Below, in pieces: positions 9,703 through 18,978 of a DNA stretch of 52,564 bases. Location of the stretch: NCBI GenBank assembly GCA_943789425.1, contig CALSUB010000006.1:1-52564 (forward strand), in the 5' to 3' direction. How positions within the stretch are numbered: position 1 is the stretch's first letter; every line of letters begins with the position of its first letter. Source of the stretch: an uncultured Luminiphilus sp. (GTDB taxonomy: Bacteria; Pseudomonadota; Gammaproteobacteria; Pseudomonadales; Halieaceae). Both the position numbers and the translations under genes were made by a program. The notes under the pieces were generated by a model that saw only the letters and a list, made by a program, of their open reading frames with translations, searched no databases and had not been told where the DNA came from.

Positions 9703-10203
9703 CCGAGACTCCGAGTTGTCAGTCAGTTATCGCGTCTTCTGCATCATGATCCGATTAATCTTCTAGAAGACGTCCCGCAGCCGGTTATGGCCGCGAATCA
9801 AAACGCCACAAGTGAAACATGAATCAGCGCGTTAAATAATGAAAGTTTTACAGTCTGTGACATTGTTATGGTTAATCTTACGTCTCAGGAACCGTATTGG
9901 TTGCCGGTTGCCGGTTGTCGGTTAGCGGTTTTCAGTCAAGGCTTTTTACCAGCCAGCATTGGTAGCAATCGCATCTGGTTTTGAACGGACTGGTTTCGAC
10001 GATCCCACAAGCACTGTCAATGCGCACGCAACAAACCATTGCAGGCAATCGGTGCGCTCTACACCAATGGGCAGTCACTCAGCACGTCGCATGAAGACCA
10101 ATCGGTGGGCGAGAAGAGCGTCATCTGATGGCCCTCGTGTGCTCACCACCCTATGATGACAGTGTTCGATACGGGGTCACCAACGATTACAGGGAGCTTT
10201 ATC
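9703..10203. other. 500-base divergent intergenic region
   Basis: It lies between the divergent malic enzyme and CMD-like genes and must contain both promoters. It includes a perfect 12-base palindrome TCTTCTAGAAGA (9759-9770 region) near the maeB start and the 7-base repeat array at 9899-9933. A matching GTCTTCT/AGAAGAC pair spans about 9734-9771. No gene is supported here. Confidence 0.45.
9899..9933. repeat. Five tandem 7-base GGTTGCC-like units
   Basis: Units GGTTGCC, GGTTGCC, GGTTGTC, GGTTAGC and GGTTTTC follow each other exactly in phase. Only the first two are identical, so the array looks decayed. It sits in the middle of the maeB/CMD-like intergenic region. Confidence 0.75.
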
Positions 10204-10911
10204 ATGTCGACAAACACCGCGTTGAAAGACTTAGAGGCTGTGCGCGACAAAAGGGGCTATCTACTCCCGCATCACGGGTTGTTAGCCCTTTCCGCACCGA
10301 ATCTGCTACAGCACTACGATCAACTTTATTCCTCACTCACGCTCACAGATCGACACCTCGATCGACATGATCATGAATTTGTTTGGCTGGGAGTATTAAT
10401 GAGTACCCAAGAAGCCCTTGGTACGCACCACGTGCAGCGCTTCCTCAACGCAGGGGGTACCACTGATGAAGTTGGTAGCGTAGCGGCAATTACCGCCATC
10501 GCCAATGGCAGCCGTCATCATCTTTTTATCGAGGATCACTGGACACCCCACCTGCCGGACGTCAATGCTGAACACCAGTACCTCTCGCTGTTCAACAAAA
10601 TAACACCCGAACTCTCAGCACCCCTTGCCCACATCACTGCCTGTGCGGTGCATACCTGCGTCGGCAATTGGCGAGCATTGGACTGGCAAATACGCGCGGC
10701 CTATGCCGCCGGCACTGAGGAGATTTTATTAGCAGAGGCGCTGTCGCTTGCGATGTTTCCAGGCAGTGTTCCACACTACGTTCGGGCGGCAGACGTATGG
10801 CGGCAGCTCATCCTGAGCAAAGCCGTCGAGGCCTCCGAACCCTTTCAGCAATGGGCCTCACTGAGCGGTCAAGGCGGGTTCGATGAGGCATCCCATGTGA
10901 AGCAGCCTTAA
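10204..10911 (+). CDS. Carboxymuconolactone decarboxylase-like (AhpD-fold) protein
   Basis: About 235 residues. Two related helical halves are visible: DHEFVWLGVLMSTQEALGTHHV near residue 56 and ACAVHTCVGNWRALDWQIRA near residue 150, each followed by an AGT or AGG turn, as in CMD/AhpD-fold proteins. The redox CxxC-x-x-x-H motif of true AhpD is absent, so peroxidase activity is doubtful. The ATG at 10204 is chosen because AGGGAG precedes it by about 8 bases; in-frame codons upstream lack such a site. The ABM gene follows after about 100 bases on the same strand, so the two may be co-transcribed. Confidence 0.65.
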   Translation: MSTNTALKDLEAVRDKRGYLLPHHGLLALSAPNLLQHYDQLYSSLTLTDRHLDRHDHEFVWLGVLMSTQEALGTHHVQRFLNAGGTTDEVGSVAAITAIANGSRHHLFIEDHWTPHLPDVNAEHQYLSLFNKITPELSAPLAHITACAVHTCVGNWRALDWQIRAAYAAGTEEILLAEALSLAMFPGSVPHYVRAADVWRQLILSKAVEASEPFQQWASLSGQGGFDEASHVKQP

Positions 10912-11014
10912 TGTTTGACGTTAGGGCTCAAAAATACGCTCGTTATCAAGCCCTGAATACATCGTCGAAACATGCTAAAACTGCAGCTCTAATATGAGGT
11001 AAGGAGCCGTCAGT

Positions 11015-11365
11015 ATGTCGCGAGTCGTTGTGTCCGGAGTCGTTGAATTTCCTCCTGAAGCGCGGGAGGACGCGTTGGTCAAAGGTAAGGCGCTTATTGA
11101 AGGCGCTTACACAGAGAAAGGGTGCGTTCACTATCACTGGACTGCAGACCTCAACCACCCTGGGCGGGTCATCGTGTTTGAGGAATGGGAATCGGGCGCG
11201 GATCTCGACGCACACCTCAAAGGTGACTGGTATCGCGACATGTTCGCGCATCTCTCGCAGTACACTATTTTGAGCGCCGATATCCATAAATTCAGAGTGG
11301 CACTCAAAGAAATGGTCTATGGCGATGACGGTATTGCCAGTGGCTACTTTTCCGACGAAAAATAG
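11015..11365 (+). CDS. Antibiotic biosynthesis monooxygenase (ABM) domain protein
   Basis: 116 residues forming a single ABM/dimeric alpha-beta barrel domain. Visible blocks are VVVSGVVEFPPEARED, EKGCVHYHWTADLNHPGRVIVFEEWES and a terminal HKF segment. Members include cofactor-free monooxygenases and quinol-type enzymes such as YgiN, but many act on unknown substrates. AAGGAG lies 9 bases before the ATG. It lies 103 bases after the CMD-like gene, a pairing reminiscent of small aromatic or quinone-handling genes; the substrate cannot be deduced. Confidence 0.85.
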   Translation: MSRVVVSGVVEFPPEAREDALVKGKALIEGAYTEKGCVHYHWTADLNHPGRVIVFEEWESGADLDAHLKGDWYRDMFAHLSQYTILSADIHKFRVALKEMVYGDDGIASGYFSDEK

Positions 11366-11460
11366 GTCACTTCAGCTGGCTCGGCAATGCAATAAATGCC
11401 TTAACGCTCGCAATGGTGCGATGACTCTCAGCACCAGATCACGCATTCGTCATCCTTAAT

Positions 11461-12813
11461 CTAGGGTGACGTCTTCCACGATTGTATCTTGCGATAAATG
11501 GTCGAGGGGGCAACCTGTAAGCGCTTCGCGGCGCGATTAATACTGCCGTCACACTCCGCAATGGCAGCTTCGATGGCTTCTTTTTCGGTAAGCCAAAGTG
11601 GCTGAATACCTGAATCATGGGTGGTCAGGTCGTCAACTCGTGGGGCAGCAGACAGGCCATCCGTATCGACTGCCATTTCAGTCCCCGAGATCATACGATC
11701 CACCATCGCCTGATCAATCTGGTGCGCCACTCCGGTGAGCACCAACTGCCTGAGTGCATTTTCGAGTTGCCGAACATTTCCCGGCCATGAATATCCTCTG
11801 AGCGCATTGGCGGCTTCTTTACTCAATGAACTCGGCGCTTTGTCCTCTTCCTCGGTGATACGCGACAAGAACCCATCAGACAACAACAAGATGTCATCGG
11901 CTCTCTCTCGGAGCGGCGGCATTCGCAGCGGCACAACGTGAAGGCGATAATAAAGATCTTCCCGCAGACGGCCCTCGCGCATTTCAAAAAGAGGATCACG
12001 ATTCGTAGAAGCAATAATACGTACGTCGGCGGTGACCTCGCGGGTCGCGTCAACTGGCCGGTAAGTCCCATGCTGAATCAGTCGCAAGAGCAGCGATTGC
12101 GCTTCGAAGTTCAGACTGCACACTTCATCGAGAAAGAGTGTTCCCGCATCAGCCTGTGCCACCAGTCCCTCTGGCGCAGTATCGCTTCTGCCAAATAACG
12201 CACGCTCGAGTTGATCAGCGGTTAACGCAGCGCAATCCACCACCACAAAAGCCGCTGGTGCACGCGCTGACAACTGATGAATTGCTCTTGCCGCAAGCTC
12301 TTTGCCGGTGCCGCTTTCTCCCATGAGAAAAGCCGTCGCTTTCGTGCCCGACAATAACTCGACCGTGTCAAATACGGCCTGCATGGCAGAGGACTGACCA
12401 ACCAGAGGCCCCAGACGCTCTCGTTTGACCGATAGATCCTCAACTTGCTGGCGCAGCTTGAGCTGATCGGCGGCGTTGAGCAGCGTCACGCGCAATCTTG
12501 CCGCGTCGAACGGCTTGCTGAGAAAATCCGTGCCACCGCGGCCCATTGCTTGCTCGGCATATTCTGCGCCGTGCCCTGTCATAACGACCACTGCTGGCTG
12601 AGGCGAGAGGCGCTTCACGTCCTCCAACAAGTCAAGGCCATTGCCATCGGGCAGTTCGATATCAAGCAGAATGAGTTGCGGTGCTGAGTCGATCAGCCGC
12701 TGTTGCGCAGCACCCAGCGTCTGTACGGACGACACGTCAAGACCGCTGCCATCAAGATACCGCGCATAGATCTCGCAGAGTGTCGCACTGTCCTCAACAA
12801 TGAGGGTTTTCAC
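11461..12813 (-). CDS. LuxO-like NtrC-family response regulator lacking the GAFTGA loop
   Basis: 450 residues. The receiver domain (about 1-120) has acidic residues at VEDSA, the phospho-acceptor Asp51 in LILLDIELPDG, and LSKPF. The AAA+ domain has Walker A GESGTGKE and Walker B GTLFLDEV, and the text around LDEVCSLNFEAQSLLLRLIQ resembles LuxO. The C-terminus is a Fis-type helix-turn-helix (GSINRAAKRLQVAPSTIYRKI). Between ALFG and the Walker B Asp, where sigma-54 activators have GAFTGA, this protein has RSDTAPEG and is about seven residues shorter than LuxO. The loss is in frame. No sensor kinase is adjacent. GTG start with AGGAGG about 10 bases upstream. It may regulate independently of sigma-54. 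Confidence 0.9.
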   Translation of the reverse strand: MKTLIVEDSATLCEIYARYLDGSGLDVSSVQTLGAAQQRLIDSAPQLILLDIELPDGNGLDLLEDVKRLSPQPAVVVMTGHGAEYAEQAMGRGGTDFLSKPFDAARLRVTLLNAADQLKLRQQVEDLSVKRERLGPLVGQSSAMQAVFDTVELLSGTKATAFLMGESGTGKELAARAIHQLSARAPAAFVVVDCAALTADQLERALFGRSDTAPEGLVAQADAGTLFLDEVCSLNFEAQSLLLRLIQHGTYRPVDATREVTADVRIIASTNRDPLFEMREGRLREDLYYRLHVVPLRMPPLRERADDILLLSDGFLSRITEEEDKAPSSLSKEAANALRGYSWPGNVRQLENALRQLVLTGVAHQIDQAMVDRMISGTEMAVDTDGLSAAPRVDDLTTHDSGIQPLWLTEKEAIEAAIAECDGSINRAAKRLQVAPSTIYRKIQSWKTSP

Positions 12814-12890
12814 GTCAGGCCCGCCTCCTGCGGCTACACAACGACCGGCTCGAGTCTCTCGGAGAACCGAGCGCTCATCACGATCTTAGA

Positions 12891-13937
12891 TCAGTTGGAG
12901 GTTACCAGTTTTTGGTCGCTCTGGGCGTGAATCCAGTAAAGAACCGCAGTGAGTAATAAGACCGCGCCAACTTGGTGTGTCGCCGCCACAGGAATCGCTA
13001 CCTGTGTCATCACCGTACCAATCCCCAGCAGAAGCTGGCCGGTAATAACTCCCAGCATCAGCATAGCACTCCGCCGAACCCGAGCGCTGTCGCCGGTCCG
13101 TATTGTCTGCACGCTAAAAAATATCACCAGCAGCGTCACGGCATAAGCCAACATGCGGTGATTAAAATGAATGGTCGCCACGCCTTCAAAGGTCGCTTGC
13201 CAGCCCTGTGCGTAATATCCGGCCGGGACGAAGGTTTCTCCCATCAACGGCCAAGTGGGGTAAGCGAAACCCGCATCAGTCCCCGCCATAAAACCGCCGG
13301 ACAAAATCAACGTGTACACCCCGACTAATAGCACCCCTCCCGGCAGTCCAATGTGCTTCAGCGCAGGAGATAGCCCGCTCCCACACGCAGTAACACCCAC
13401 ATCATCAGGGCATAAATCGCCACCGCCACACCCAGGTGGGCAGTCAGGCGATACTGTGACACTGATGGCCGATCAACCAAGCCACTTTGCACCATGTACC
13501 AACCGAGGAGGCCCTGAGCACCACCCAATATCAAGAGTAAAATCAGGGTCGGTAGCAGCTGTGGTGCGATCATCCGCCTTAGTGCAAAGACGACCAACGG
13601 TACGAAGTACATCAGACCGATCAAACGGCCCAGCACGCGATGTAAGTATTCAAACCAAAAAATCTGCTTAAAACCGCCGAGATCCATTCCTTGATTAATT
13701 TTCAAGTACTCTGGGTATTGCTGGTAAGTCTCAAAGGTTTGCAGCCACTGGGCCTCTGTGAGCGGCGGGATCACCCCCATAATCGGGCGCCAATCAACCA
13801 TCGACAAACCGGATTCAGTCAGCCGCGTGACACCACCCAATAGAATCATTCCCTAAGATCGTGGCAGCACAGATTGCCAACCATCCTGCTATCCAGCGCG
13901 CATTGTGTTGCGCGTCCACTGTTGTCGCTGTCATCAT
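12891..13937 (-). CDS. ctaA: Haem A synthase, COX15/CtaA family (two compensating frame breaks)
   Basis: The protein reads from ATG 13937 as TTVDAQHNARWIAGW, then MILLGGVTRLTESGLSMVDW, a hallmark of COX15/CtaA. Later blocks are FWFEYLHRVLGR, containing a haem-ligand His, TAHLGVA, IHFNHRMLAY and AATHQVGAVLLL. Several transmembrane helices are present. Two breaks occur: an extra A at 13849-13850 and a missing G near 13374-13377. They offset each other and the span encodes 348 residues, normal for the family. It converts haem O to haem A in the inner membrane for cytochrome c oxidase. No ctaB or cox genes are in the window. It is divergent from uup. Confidence 0.88.
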
Positions 13938-14023
13938 CCCGCCCCCCTAGCTTGCTCATTCTAGCGAAAACCACGCAGAAAGTGCGTGGTAGCGTAAACT
14001 CGAGGCCGTCGCAGGAGACCTTT

Positions 14024-15934
14024 GTGCCACTCATCAGACTCAATCAAATCGAATTCAGCATCGGCACACAGATGCTATTGGATAAAGTCAGCCTGACGCT
14101 GGAAAAGGGGGACCGACTCGGTTTGCTCGGCCGTAATGGTGCTGGAAAGTCTACGTTGCTGCGCATTTTGTCAGGTGAATTACTGCCCGAAGACGGTGAG
14201 CGCTGGGTGGACCCCAATATTCAGGTCACCCGGCTTGAACAAGCGCTGCCTGACAATCTAGACCTCACCACGTATGAGTACGTGGCGACCGGGCTGGCGG
14301 ACGTGGGCGCGTTGCTCAGTCGCTTCCACTCGCTGGCCGCAGACGGTTCGGCGGAGGCACTGAAAGAGCTCAGTACGATACAGGATCAACTCGAACATGC
14401 TGACGGCTGGTCGCTGGACCAGCGTATCGCGCGCATACTCGATCAGCTCGATCTCACCGCCACCGAGGCGCTATCGACCTTATCAGGCGGTTGGCGGCGG
14501 CGCGTCGCGCTGGCACGCGCACTCGTTAGCGAACCCGACGTGCTGCTGCTCGATGAGCCGACCAATCACCTCGACATTCCCTCTATCGACTGGCTAGAGC
14601 AGCAGGTCCAGCAGTTTGGTGGCGCCATTGTCTTAATCACCCACGACCGCCGTTTTTTACAAAGAGCCTGCACCCACATCGGCGAACTTGACCGAGGTCA
14701 CCTCGCGTTGTGGGAGTGTGACTATGAGCGATTTCTGTTTCTGCGTGATCAACAAGCCGCCGCCGAACAGCGCGCCGACGCGCTATTTGATAAAAAATTA
14801 GCACAAGAAGAAACCTGGATTAGGCAGGGTATTAAAGCGCGTAGAACGCGTAACGAAGGACGAGTCAGAGCGCTGGAGAGCATGCGCGAGGAACGCAGTC
14901 AGCGAAGAGCCGCACAGGGTAAGGGCCAGTTCCGCATTGAAGAAGCGGCGCGCTCTGGCAAGCGAGTCGTCGAGTTAGAGCAGGTCTCCTTCTCTTACGA
15001 GGAAGAGATGATCGTGGATAACTTCTCAACCATTATTCAGCGTGGCGATCGGATCGGTATTGTTGGTGGCAATGGCGTCGGCAAAAGCACACTGATCAAA
15101 CTATTACTCGGCGAGCTGAGTCCCAACGAAGGCACCGTCTCGATTGGCACGAAGTTAGAGGTCGCCTACTCGGATCAACTGCGGGGTGAACTCGACCCCG
15201 AGAAAGACCTCATTGACAACATCTGTGGCGGACAGCAGTTTATCGAAATCAATGGGCAGCGCCGCCACGCAATCAGTTATCTCAGCGATTTCCTCTTTAC
15301 CCCCGAACGGATTCGCACACCAGTGAAAGCACTCTCAGGGGGAGAAGTGAATCGCGCCATTCTCGCGCGACTCTTCACTCGAGCCGCCAACCTTCTGGTG
15401 CTCGATGAGCCCACCAACGACCTGGATATCGAAACACTCGAACTGCTCGAAGAAATCCTCCTCGATTTTAAAGGCACGGTGCTCCTGGTCAGCCACGACC
15501 GACACTTTATGGACAGCGTGGTCACCAGCCTATTGGTCATGCCTGGTAGCGGCCAAATTGAGGAACAGGCGGGCAGTTATTCCGACTGGGAAGCCCGTGG
15601 CGGTCAGATTGCGGAGTCCTCGCTGACGAAACATTCCCCGAGCCGAACGCCATCGACCGAGCCCGACAATCCGGTAAAGCCCACCCAGACTGTGACGACA
15701 GCGGCAACGGAGAAAAAACGAAAACTCAGCTATCAGGAGCAACGAGAGTTGAAGGGACTCCCGGCAGAAATTGAAGCGCTAGAACAACAGCACGCGGCAT
15801 TGCTTGCCGCCATCTCTGCGCCCGGTTTTTATGAGCAAACGCCAGAACAGGTGGCCACGACGTTGAACACTGTCACCGAATCAGAGCAGGCACTCGATCA
15901 CGCACTAGAACGGCTGGTCGCGCTAGAGGGTTAA
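14024..15934 (+). CDS. uup: ABC-F ATPase Uup
   Basis: 636 residues with two ATP-binding cassettes and no membrane domain. Cassette 1 has Walker A GRNGAGKST, signature LSGGWRRR and Walker B LLDEPTNHLD. Cassette 2 has GGNGVGKST, LSGGEVNR and LVLDEPTNDLD. The C-terminal 70 residues (SYQEQRELKGLPAEIEALEQ) are the charged coiled-coil tail typical of Uup. ABC-F proteins act on ribosomes; Uup has been linked to ribosome function and precise transposon excision. The GTG at 14024 is chosen because GGAG lies 6-7 bases upstream and the protein then starts MPLIRLNQIEF as in the family; the open frame extends further upstream without homology. Confidence 0.93.
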   Translation: MPLIRLNQIEFSIGTQMLLDKVSLTLEKGDRLGLLGRNGAGKSTLLRILSGELLPEDGERWVDPNIQVTRLEQALPDNLDLTTYEYVATGLADVGALLSRFHSLAADGSAEALKELSTIQDQLEHADGWSLDQRIARILDQLDLTATEALSTLSGGWRRRVALARALVSEPDVLLLDEPTNHLDIPSIDWLEQQVQQFGGAIVLITHDRRFLQRACTHIGELDRGHLALWECDYERFLFLRDQQAAAEQRADALFDKKLAQEETWIRQGIKARRTRNEGRVRALESMREERSQRRAAQGKGQFRIEEAARSGKRVVELEQVSFSYEEEMIVDNFSTIIQRGDRIGIVGGNGVGKSTLIKLLLGELSPNEGTVSIGTKLEVAYSDQLRGELDPEKDLIDNICGGQQFIEINGQRRHAISYLSDFLFTPERIRTPVKALSGGEVNRAILARLFTRAANLLVLDEPTNDLDIETLELLEEILLDFKGTVLLVSHDRHFMDSVVTSLLVMPGSGQIEEQAGSYSDWEARGGQIAESSLTKHSPSRTPSTEPDNPVKPTQTVTTAATEKKRKLSYQEQRELKGLPAEIEALEQQHAALLAAISAPGFYEQTPEQVATTLNTVTESEQALDHALERLVALEG

Positions 15935-15938
15935 CCAC

Positions 15939-17126
15939 TCAGAGGACGGCAGACACCGCGTTCACCACACGATCCATATTGCCGGCATTGAGCCCGGCGA
16001 TATTGATGCGGGAGGAATCTAAGACATAGACCGATTTGTCGTTTCGCAGGCGCTGAGCTTGCTCGACACTCAGACCCAAAAACGAAAACATGCCATGCTC
16101 TTCGCTGATAAAGGCAAAGTCTCGATCTGTCTCAGCGATCAGGGCGTCACAGAAATCGCGTCGCAGGCCATTTATCCGTTGGCAAATTTGAGCCAGCTCC
16201 GCTGCCCACTGGCTGCGTAAGTCTGGGGAAGATAACACCCGCCCCGCCAGCAAAGCACCATGGGCAGGCGGCATCGAATAGACACGTCTCGCAGCGGAAA
16301 CCGCCTGACTCGCCATCGCCTCAGCGGCACGCGCGTCGCCGCCCAGAAATATCACCGCACCCGCTCGCTCTCGGTACAGACCAATATTCTTTGAGGAGGA
16401 CACCGCGATGATCATCTCGGGGATATGATCGATCAAACAACGAAGCCCGGCAGCATCTTCACTGAGCCCCGCCCCCATCCCTTGATACGCAAAATCAACC
16501 ATCGGCACCAATGCTCTCTCCGCCATAAAAGTGGCCAACGCCTGCCATTGCTCTGCGTTGGGATCGACCCCACTGGGATTGTGGCAACAGCCATGCAATA
16601 ACACGATGTCTCCCGGCGAGGCGGCCTCGAGATCTTCCAGCATGGCGGTAAAATCGAGTCCTCTGATTGCGGCCGAATAGTAGCGATAGCTTTTGAACTG
16701 CAGCCCCACCGAGCCCATCAGCGGAATATGGACAGGCCAAGTGGGATCGCTGACCCAGACCGTCGCAGTGGGCGCCGCAGCAAAGATCACCTCAGCACCC
16801 AGACGCACCGCGCCGCACCCCCCTGGGGTTTGCACTGCTGTCAGACGATCGCCCAATAGCGCACGGCGTTCCTCACCCAGCACCAGAGTTTGCACGCCCT
16901 CAAGATAGGCCGCATCACCCTGAGGCGGCATGTAGACCTTGGTCATCTCTTCTTGCACGAGGTCTCGCTGTGCCTGCTGCACTGCCTCGAACACAGGACA
17001 CAGGCCCGTCTCATCCATATAGACGCCCAAAGTAAGGTCGACTTTATCGGGGTTACTGTCCGCGCGGCACGCGGCAGCCAAGCCGAGAATAGAATCGGGT
17101 GGAAGCAGAGCAAGAGAATCAAACAT
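15939..17126 (-). CDS. Aspartate/aromatic amino acid aminotransferase (class I, PLP)
   Basis: 395 residues from ATG 17126; the in-frame TTG six bases earlier has no advantage. Family landmarks are LTLGVYMDETG, YMPPQGDAAYLEGV, VWVSDPTWPVH, LLHGCCHNPSGVDP, the PLP-ring Asp in VPMVDFAYQGMG and the Schiff-base Lys in SSSKNIGLYRERAG. This fits the AspC/TyrB group, which transfers amino groups between aspartate or aromatic amino acids and 2-oxoglutarate. AspC and TyrB cannot be told apart by eye. It converges on uup with a 4-base gap and no visible terminator. Confidence 0.92.
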   Translation of the reverse strand: MFDSLALLPPDSILGLAAACRADSNPDKVDLTLGVYMDETGLCPVFEAVQQAQRDLVQEEMTKVYMPPQGDAAYLEGVQTLVLGEERRALLGDRLTAVQTPGGCGAVRLGAEVIFAAAPTATVWVSDPTWPVHIPLMGSVGLQFKSYRYYSAAIRGLDFTAMLEDLEAASPGDIVLLHGCCHNPSGVDPNAEQWQALATFMAERALVPMVDFAYQGMGAGLSEDAAGLRCLIDHIPEMIIAVSSSKNIGLYRERAGAVIFLGGDARAAEAMASQAVSAARRVYSMPPAHGALLAGRVLSSPDLRSQWAAELAQICQRINGLRRDFCDALIAETDRDFAFISEEHGMFSFLGLSVEQAQRLRNDKSVYVLDSSRINIAGLNAGNMDRVVNAVSAVL

Positions 17127-17239
17127 AGGCAAGGCTCAGAAAAGAAGACAATAAGACGACGCGAATTATGCGGGACTAGCCGACAACGCGACAAGCCCTG
17201 TTATCCTTCACCGTCTCAACCATCAGCCCCCGCTACGCT

Positions 17240-17983
17240 ATGAGCAAATCTCCTGACCCCACTCGTGATGAGTTGTTCGCAGAACCGCTAACGCAACCTG
17301 AACTGTTCACCTTTAGTGAATCGGTCGCAGGCGTTTTTCCCGACATGATTAACCGATCGGTACCCGGCTATGCGACGGTCGTGGCAATGACGGGAGTGCT
17401 GGCGGCGCAACATGCTCGCCCCGATTCAACGATTTACGACCTCGGGTGCTCGTGGGGCGCGTCACTGTTATCCGCGGCACGTAAAATCGACTATCCCTCT
17501 TGCCAACTCATTGGGATCGACAATTCCGAGGCCATGCTCAAGCGGGCCCGTCTGAATTTTCAGGAGCAACTCAGCGATCAGCGGGTGGTGCTGCAGGCAA
17601 GCGATATCATGGACATTCGGCTGGAAAACGCCAGTGTGGTTATTTTGAACTACACCTTGCAGTTCGTCCCGATCAAGCATCGCGAGACACTCCTCAGGCG
17701 CATTCGCAGCGCCATGCAGCCCGGAGATGTTTTGATTTTATCTGAAAAGCTTACGTTACCCGATCCACAGCTGAACGATTACCTCATCGAACTGCATCAC
17801 AATTTCAAACGGCAACAGGGCTATAGCGATCTCGAAATAGCACAAAAAAGACAAGCGCTAGAGGATGTCCTGATCCCAGAGACACGTGACCAGCATGTTG
17901 AACGGTTACACCGAGTGGGCTTTAGCCGCTGCGACATCTGGTTTCAGTGCCTCAATTTTGCCTCGCTCATTGCCATCGCATGA
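17240..17983 (+). CDS. cmoA: Carboxy-S-adenosyl-L-methionine synthase CmoA
   Basis: 247 residues. Family features are DELFAEPLTQPELFTFSESVAGVFPDMINRS-type N-terminal residues, SAM motif I IYDLGCSWGAS and IGIDNSEAML. CmoA converts SAM plus prephenate to carboxy-SAM, which CmoB uses to build 5-carboxymethoxyuridine at wobble position 34 of tRNAs. The stop overlaps the cmoB start (ATGA), so synthesis of the two is coupled. No strong ribosome site is visible before the ATG. Confidence 0.95.
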   Translation: MSKSPDPTRDELFAEPLTQPELFTFSESVAGVFPDMINRSVPGYATVVAMTGVLAAQHARPDSTIYDLGCSWGASLLSAARKIDYPSCQLIGIDNSEAMLKRARLNFQEQLSDQRVVLQASDIMDIRLENASVVILNYTLQFVPIKHRETLLRRIRSAMQPGDVLILSEKLTLPDPQLNDYLIELHHNFKRQQGYSDLEIAQKRQALEDVLIPETRDQHVERLHRVGFSRCDIWFQCLNFASLIAIA

Positions 17984-18972
17984 CGATACCTGCGGAATTG
18001 ATTGCTGACTGGGAGCAACTCAACGCTCGCTGGCAAACCACGATACTGCAACCTTGGTTAGCGATATTGCCCGACCAACTCGCATCGGGACTGTCGCCGG
18101 AACGCTATGGTGATTTACCAAGATGGCGCAATGCCCTTGCTAACCTGCCGGCACTCCCAACAGGGTCGCCGCAACTCACTTCAGCACGCGTCGGGCTATC
18201 GGGTGAAGCGAGCCCGTCAACGCTGAGCATGCTGAGGGCCGCATTGATGGGGCTGCACCCTTGGCGAAAAGGTCCCTTTGAGCTGTGTGGACTCCATGTC
18301 GACACCGAATGGCGATCTGACTGGAAATGGGATCGTCTCGAGCCTGCGCTGGAATCTCTCGCCGGCAAGCGGGTGCTTGATGTCGGCTGCGGCAATGGCT
18401 ATCACTGTTGGCGCATGCTCGGCGCGGGGGCCGCGGAAGTCATTGGCATCGACCCAACACCGCTCTTTATTCTCCAGTTCAAGGCCCTGCAACGCTATTT
18501 AGATCAAGACCATATTCACGTCCTGCCGCTGACGCTGGAAGCCATGCCCGAGGATTTGCCGGCCTTTGATACCGTCTTTTCAATGGGAGTGCTCTATCAC
18601 CGGCGAGACCCGCTCGCCCATCTGAAAAGCCTCAAGGGCAAACTCGTGCCCGGGGGACAACTGCTGCTTGAAACCTTAGTAGTAGAGGGTGATCACAACA
18701 CGGTGTTGGAGCCCAATGGGCGCTACGCCCGCATGGGTAACGTATGGCACCTCCCCAGTCCCGACCTAGCGCGGAGTTGGATGAGCGAGGTCGGTTTGAT
18801 CGACGCCACGGTGGTCGATGTCGGCCCGACTTCAGTAGCGGAACAACGCAGCACACAGTGGATGACCTTTCACTCACTGTCAGACTTTTTAGATCCGCAA
18901 GACCCTCGACTGACGGTAGAGGGCTATCCCGCCCCAAGGCGGGCGGTCTTCACCGCGAGAGCGCCGGGGTAA
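17980..18972 (+). CDS. cmoB: tRNA U34 carboxymethyltransferase CmoB
   Basis: 330 residues from the ATG that overlaps the cmoA stop. The methyltransferase core has LDVGCGNGYHCWRMLGAGA and VIGIDPTPLFILQF; family blocks HPWRKGPFELCGLHVDTEWRSDWKWDR and FSMGVLYHRRDPLAHLKSLK are clear. It transfers the carboxymethyl group from carboxy-SAM to 5-hydroxyuridine at tRNA position 34. It forms an operon with cmoA and converges on lon with a 6-base gap. Confidence 0.95.
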   Translation: MTIPAELIADWEQLNARWQTTILQPWLAILPDQLASGLSPERYGDLPRWRNALANLPALPTGSPQLTSARVGLSGEASPSTLSMLRAALMGLHPWRKGPFELCGLHVDTEWRSDWKWDRLEPALESLAGKRVLDVGCGNGYHCWRMLGAGAAEVIGIDPTPLFILQFKALQRYLDQDHIHVLPLTLEAMPEDLPAFDTVFSMGVLYHRRDPLAHLKSLKGKLVPGGQLLLETLVVEGDHNTVLEPNGRYARMGNVWHLPSPDLARSWMSEVGLIDATVVDVGPTSVAEQRSTQWMTFHSLSDFLDPQDPRLTVEGYPAPRRAVFTARAPG

Positions 18973-18978
18973 GTAGAC

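Noticed and set aside
13846-14043. A separate 65-codon minus-strand gene upstream of ctaA
   Set aside because: It is in the wrong frame relative to the conserved TTVDAQHNARWIAGW start of ctaA and overlaps the uup start.
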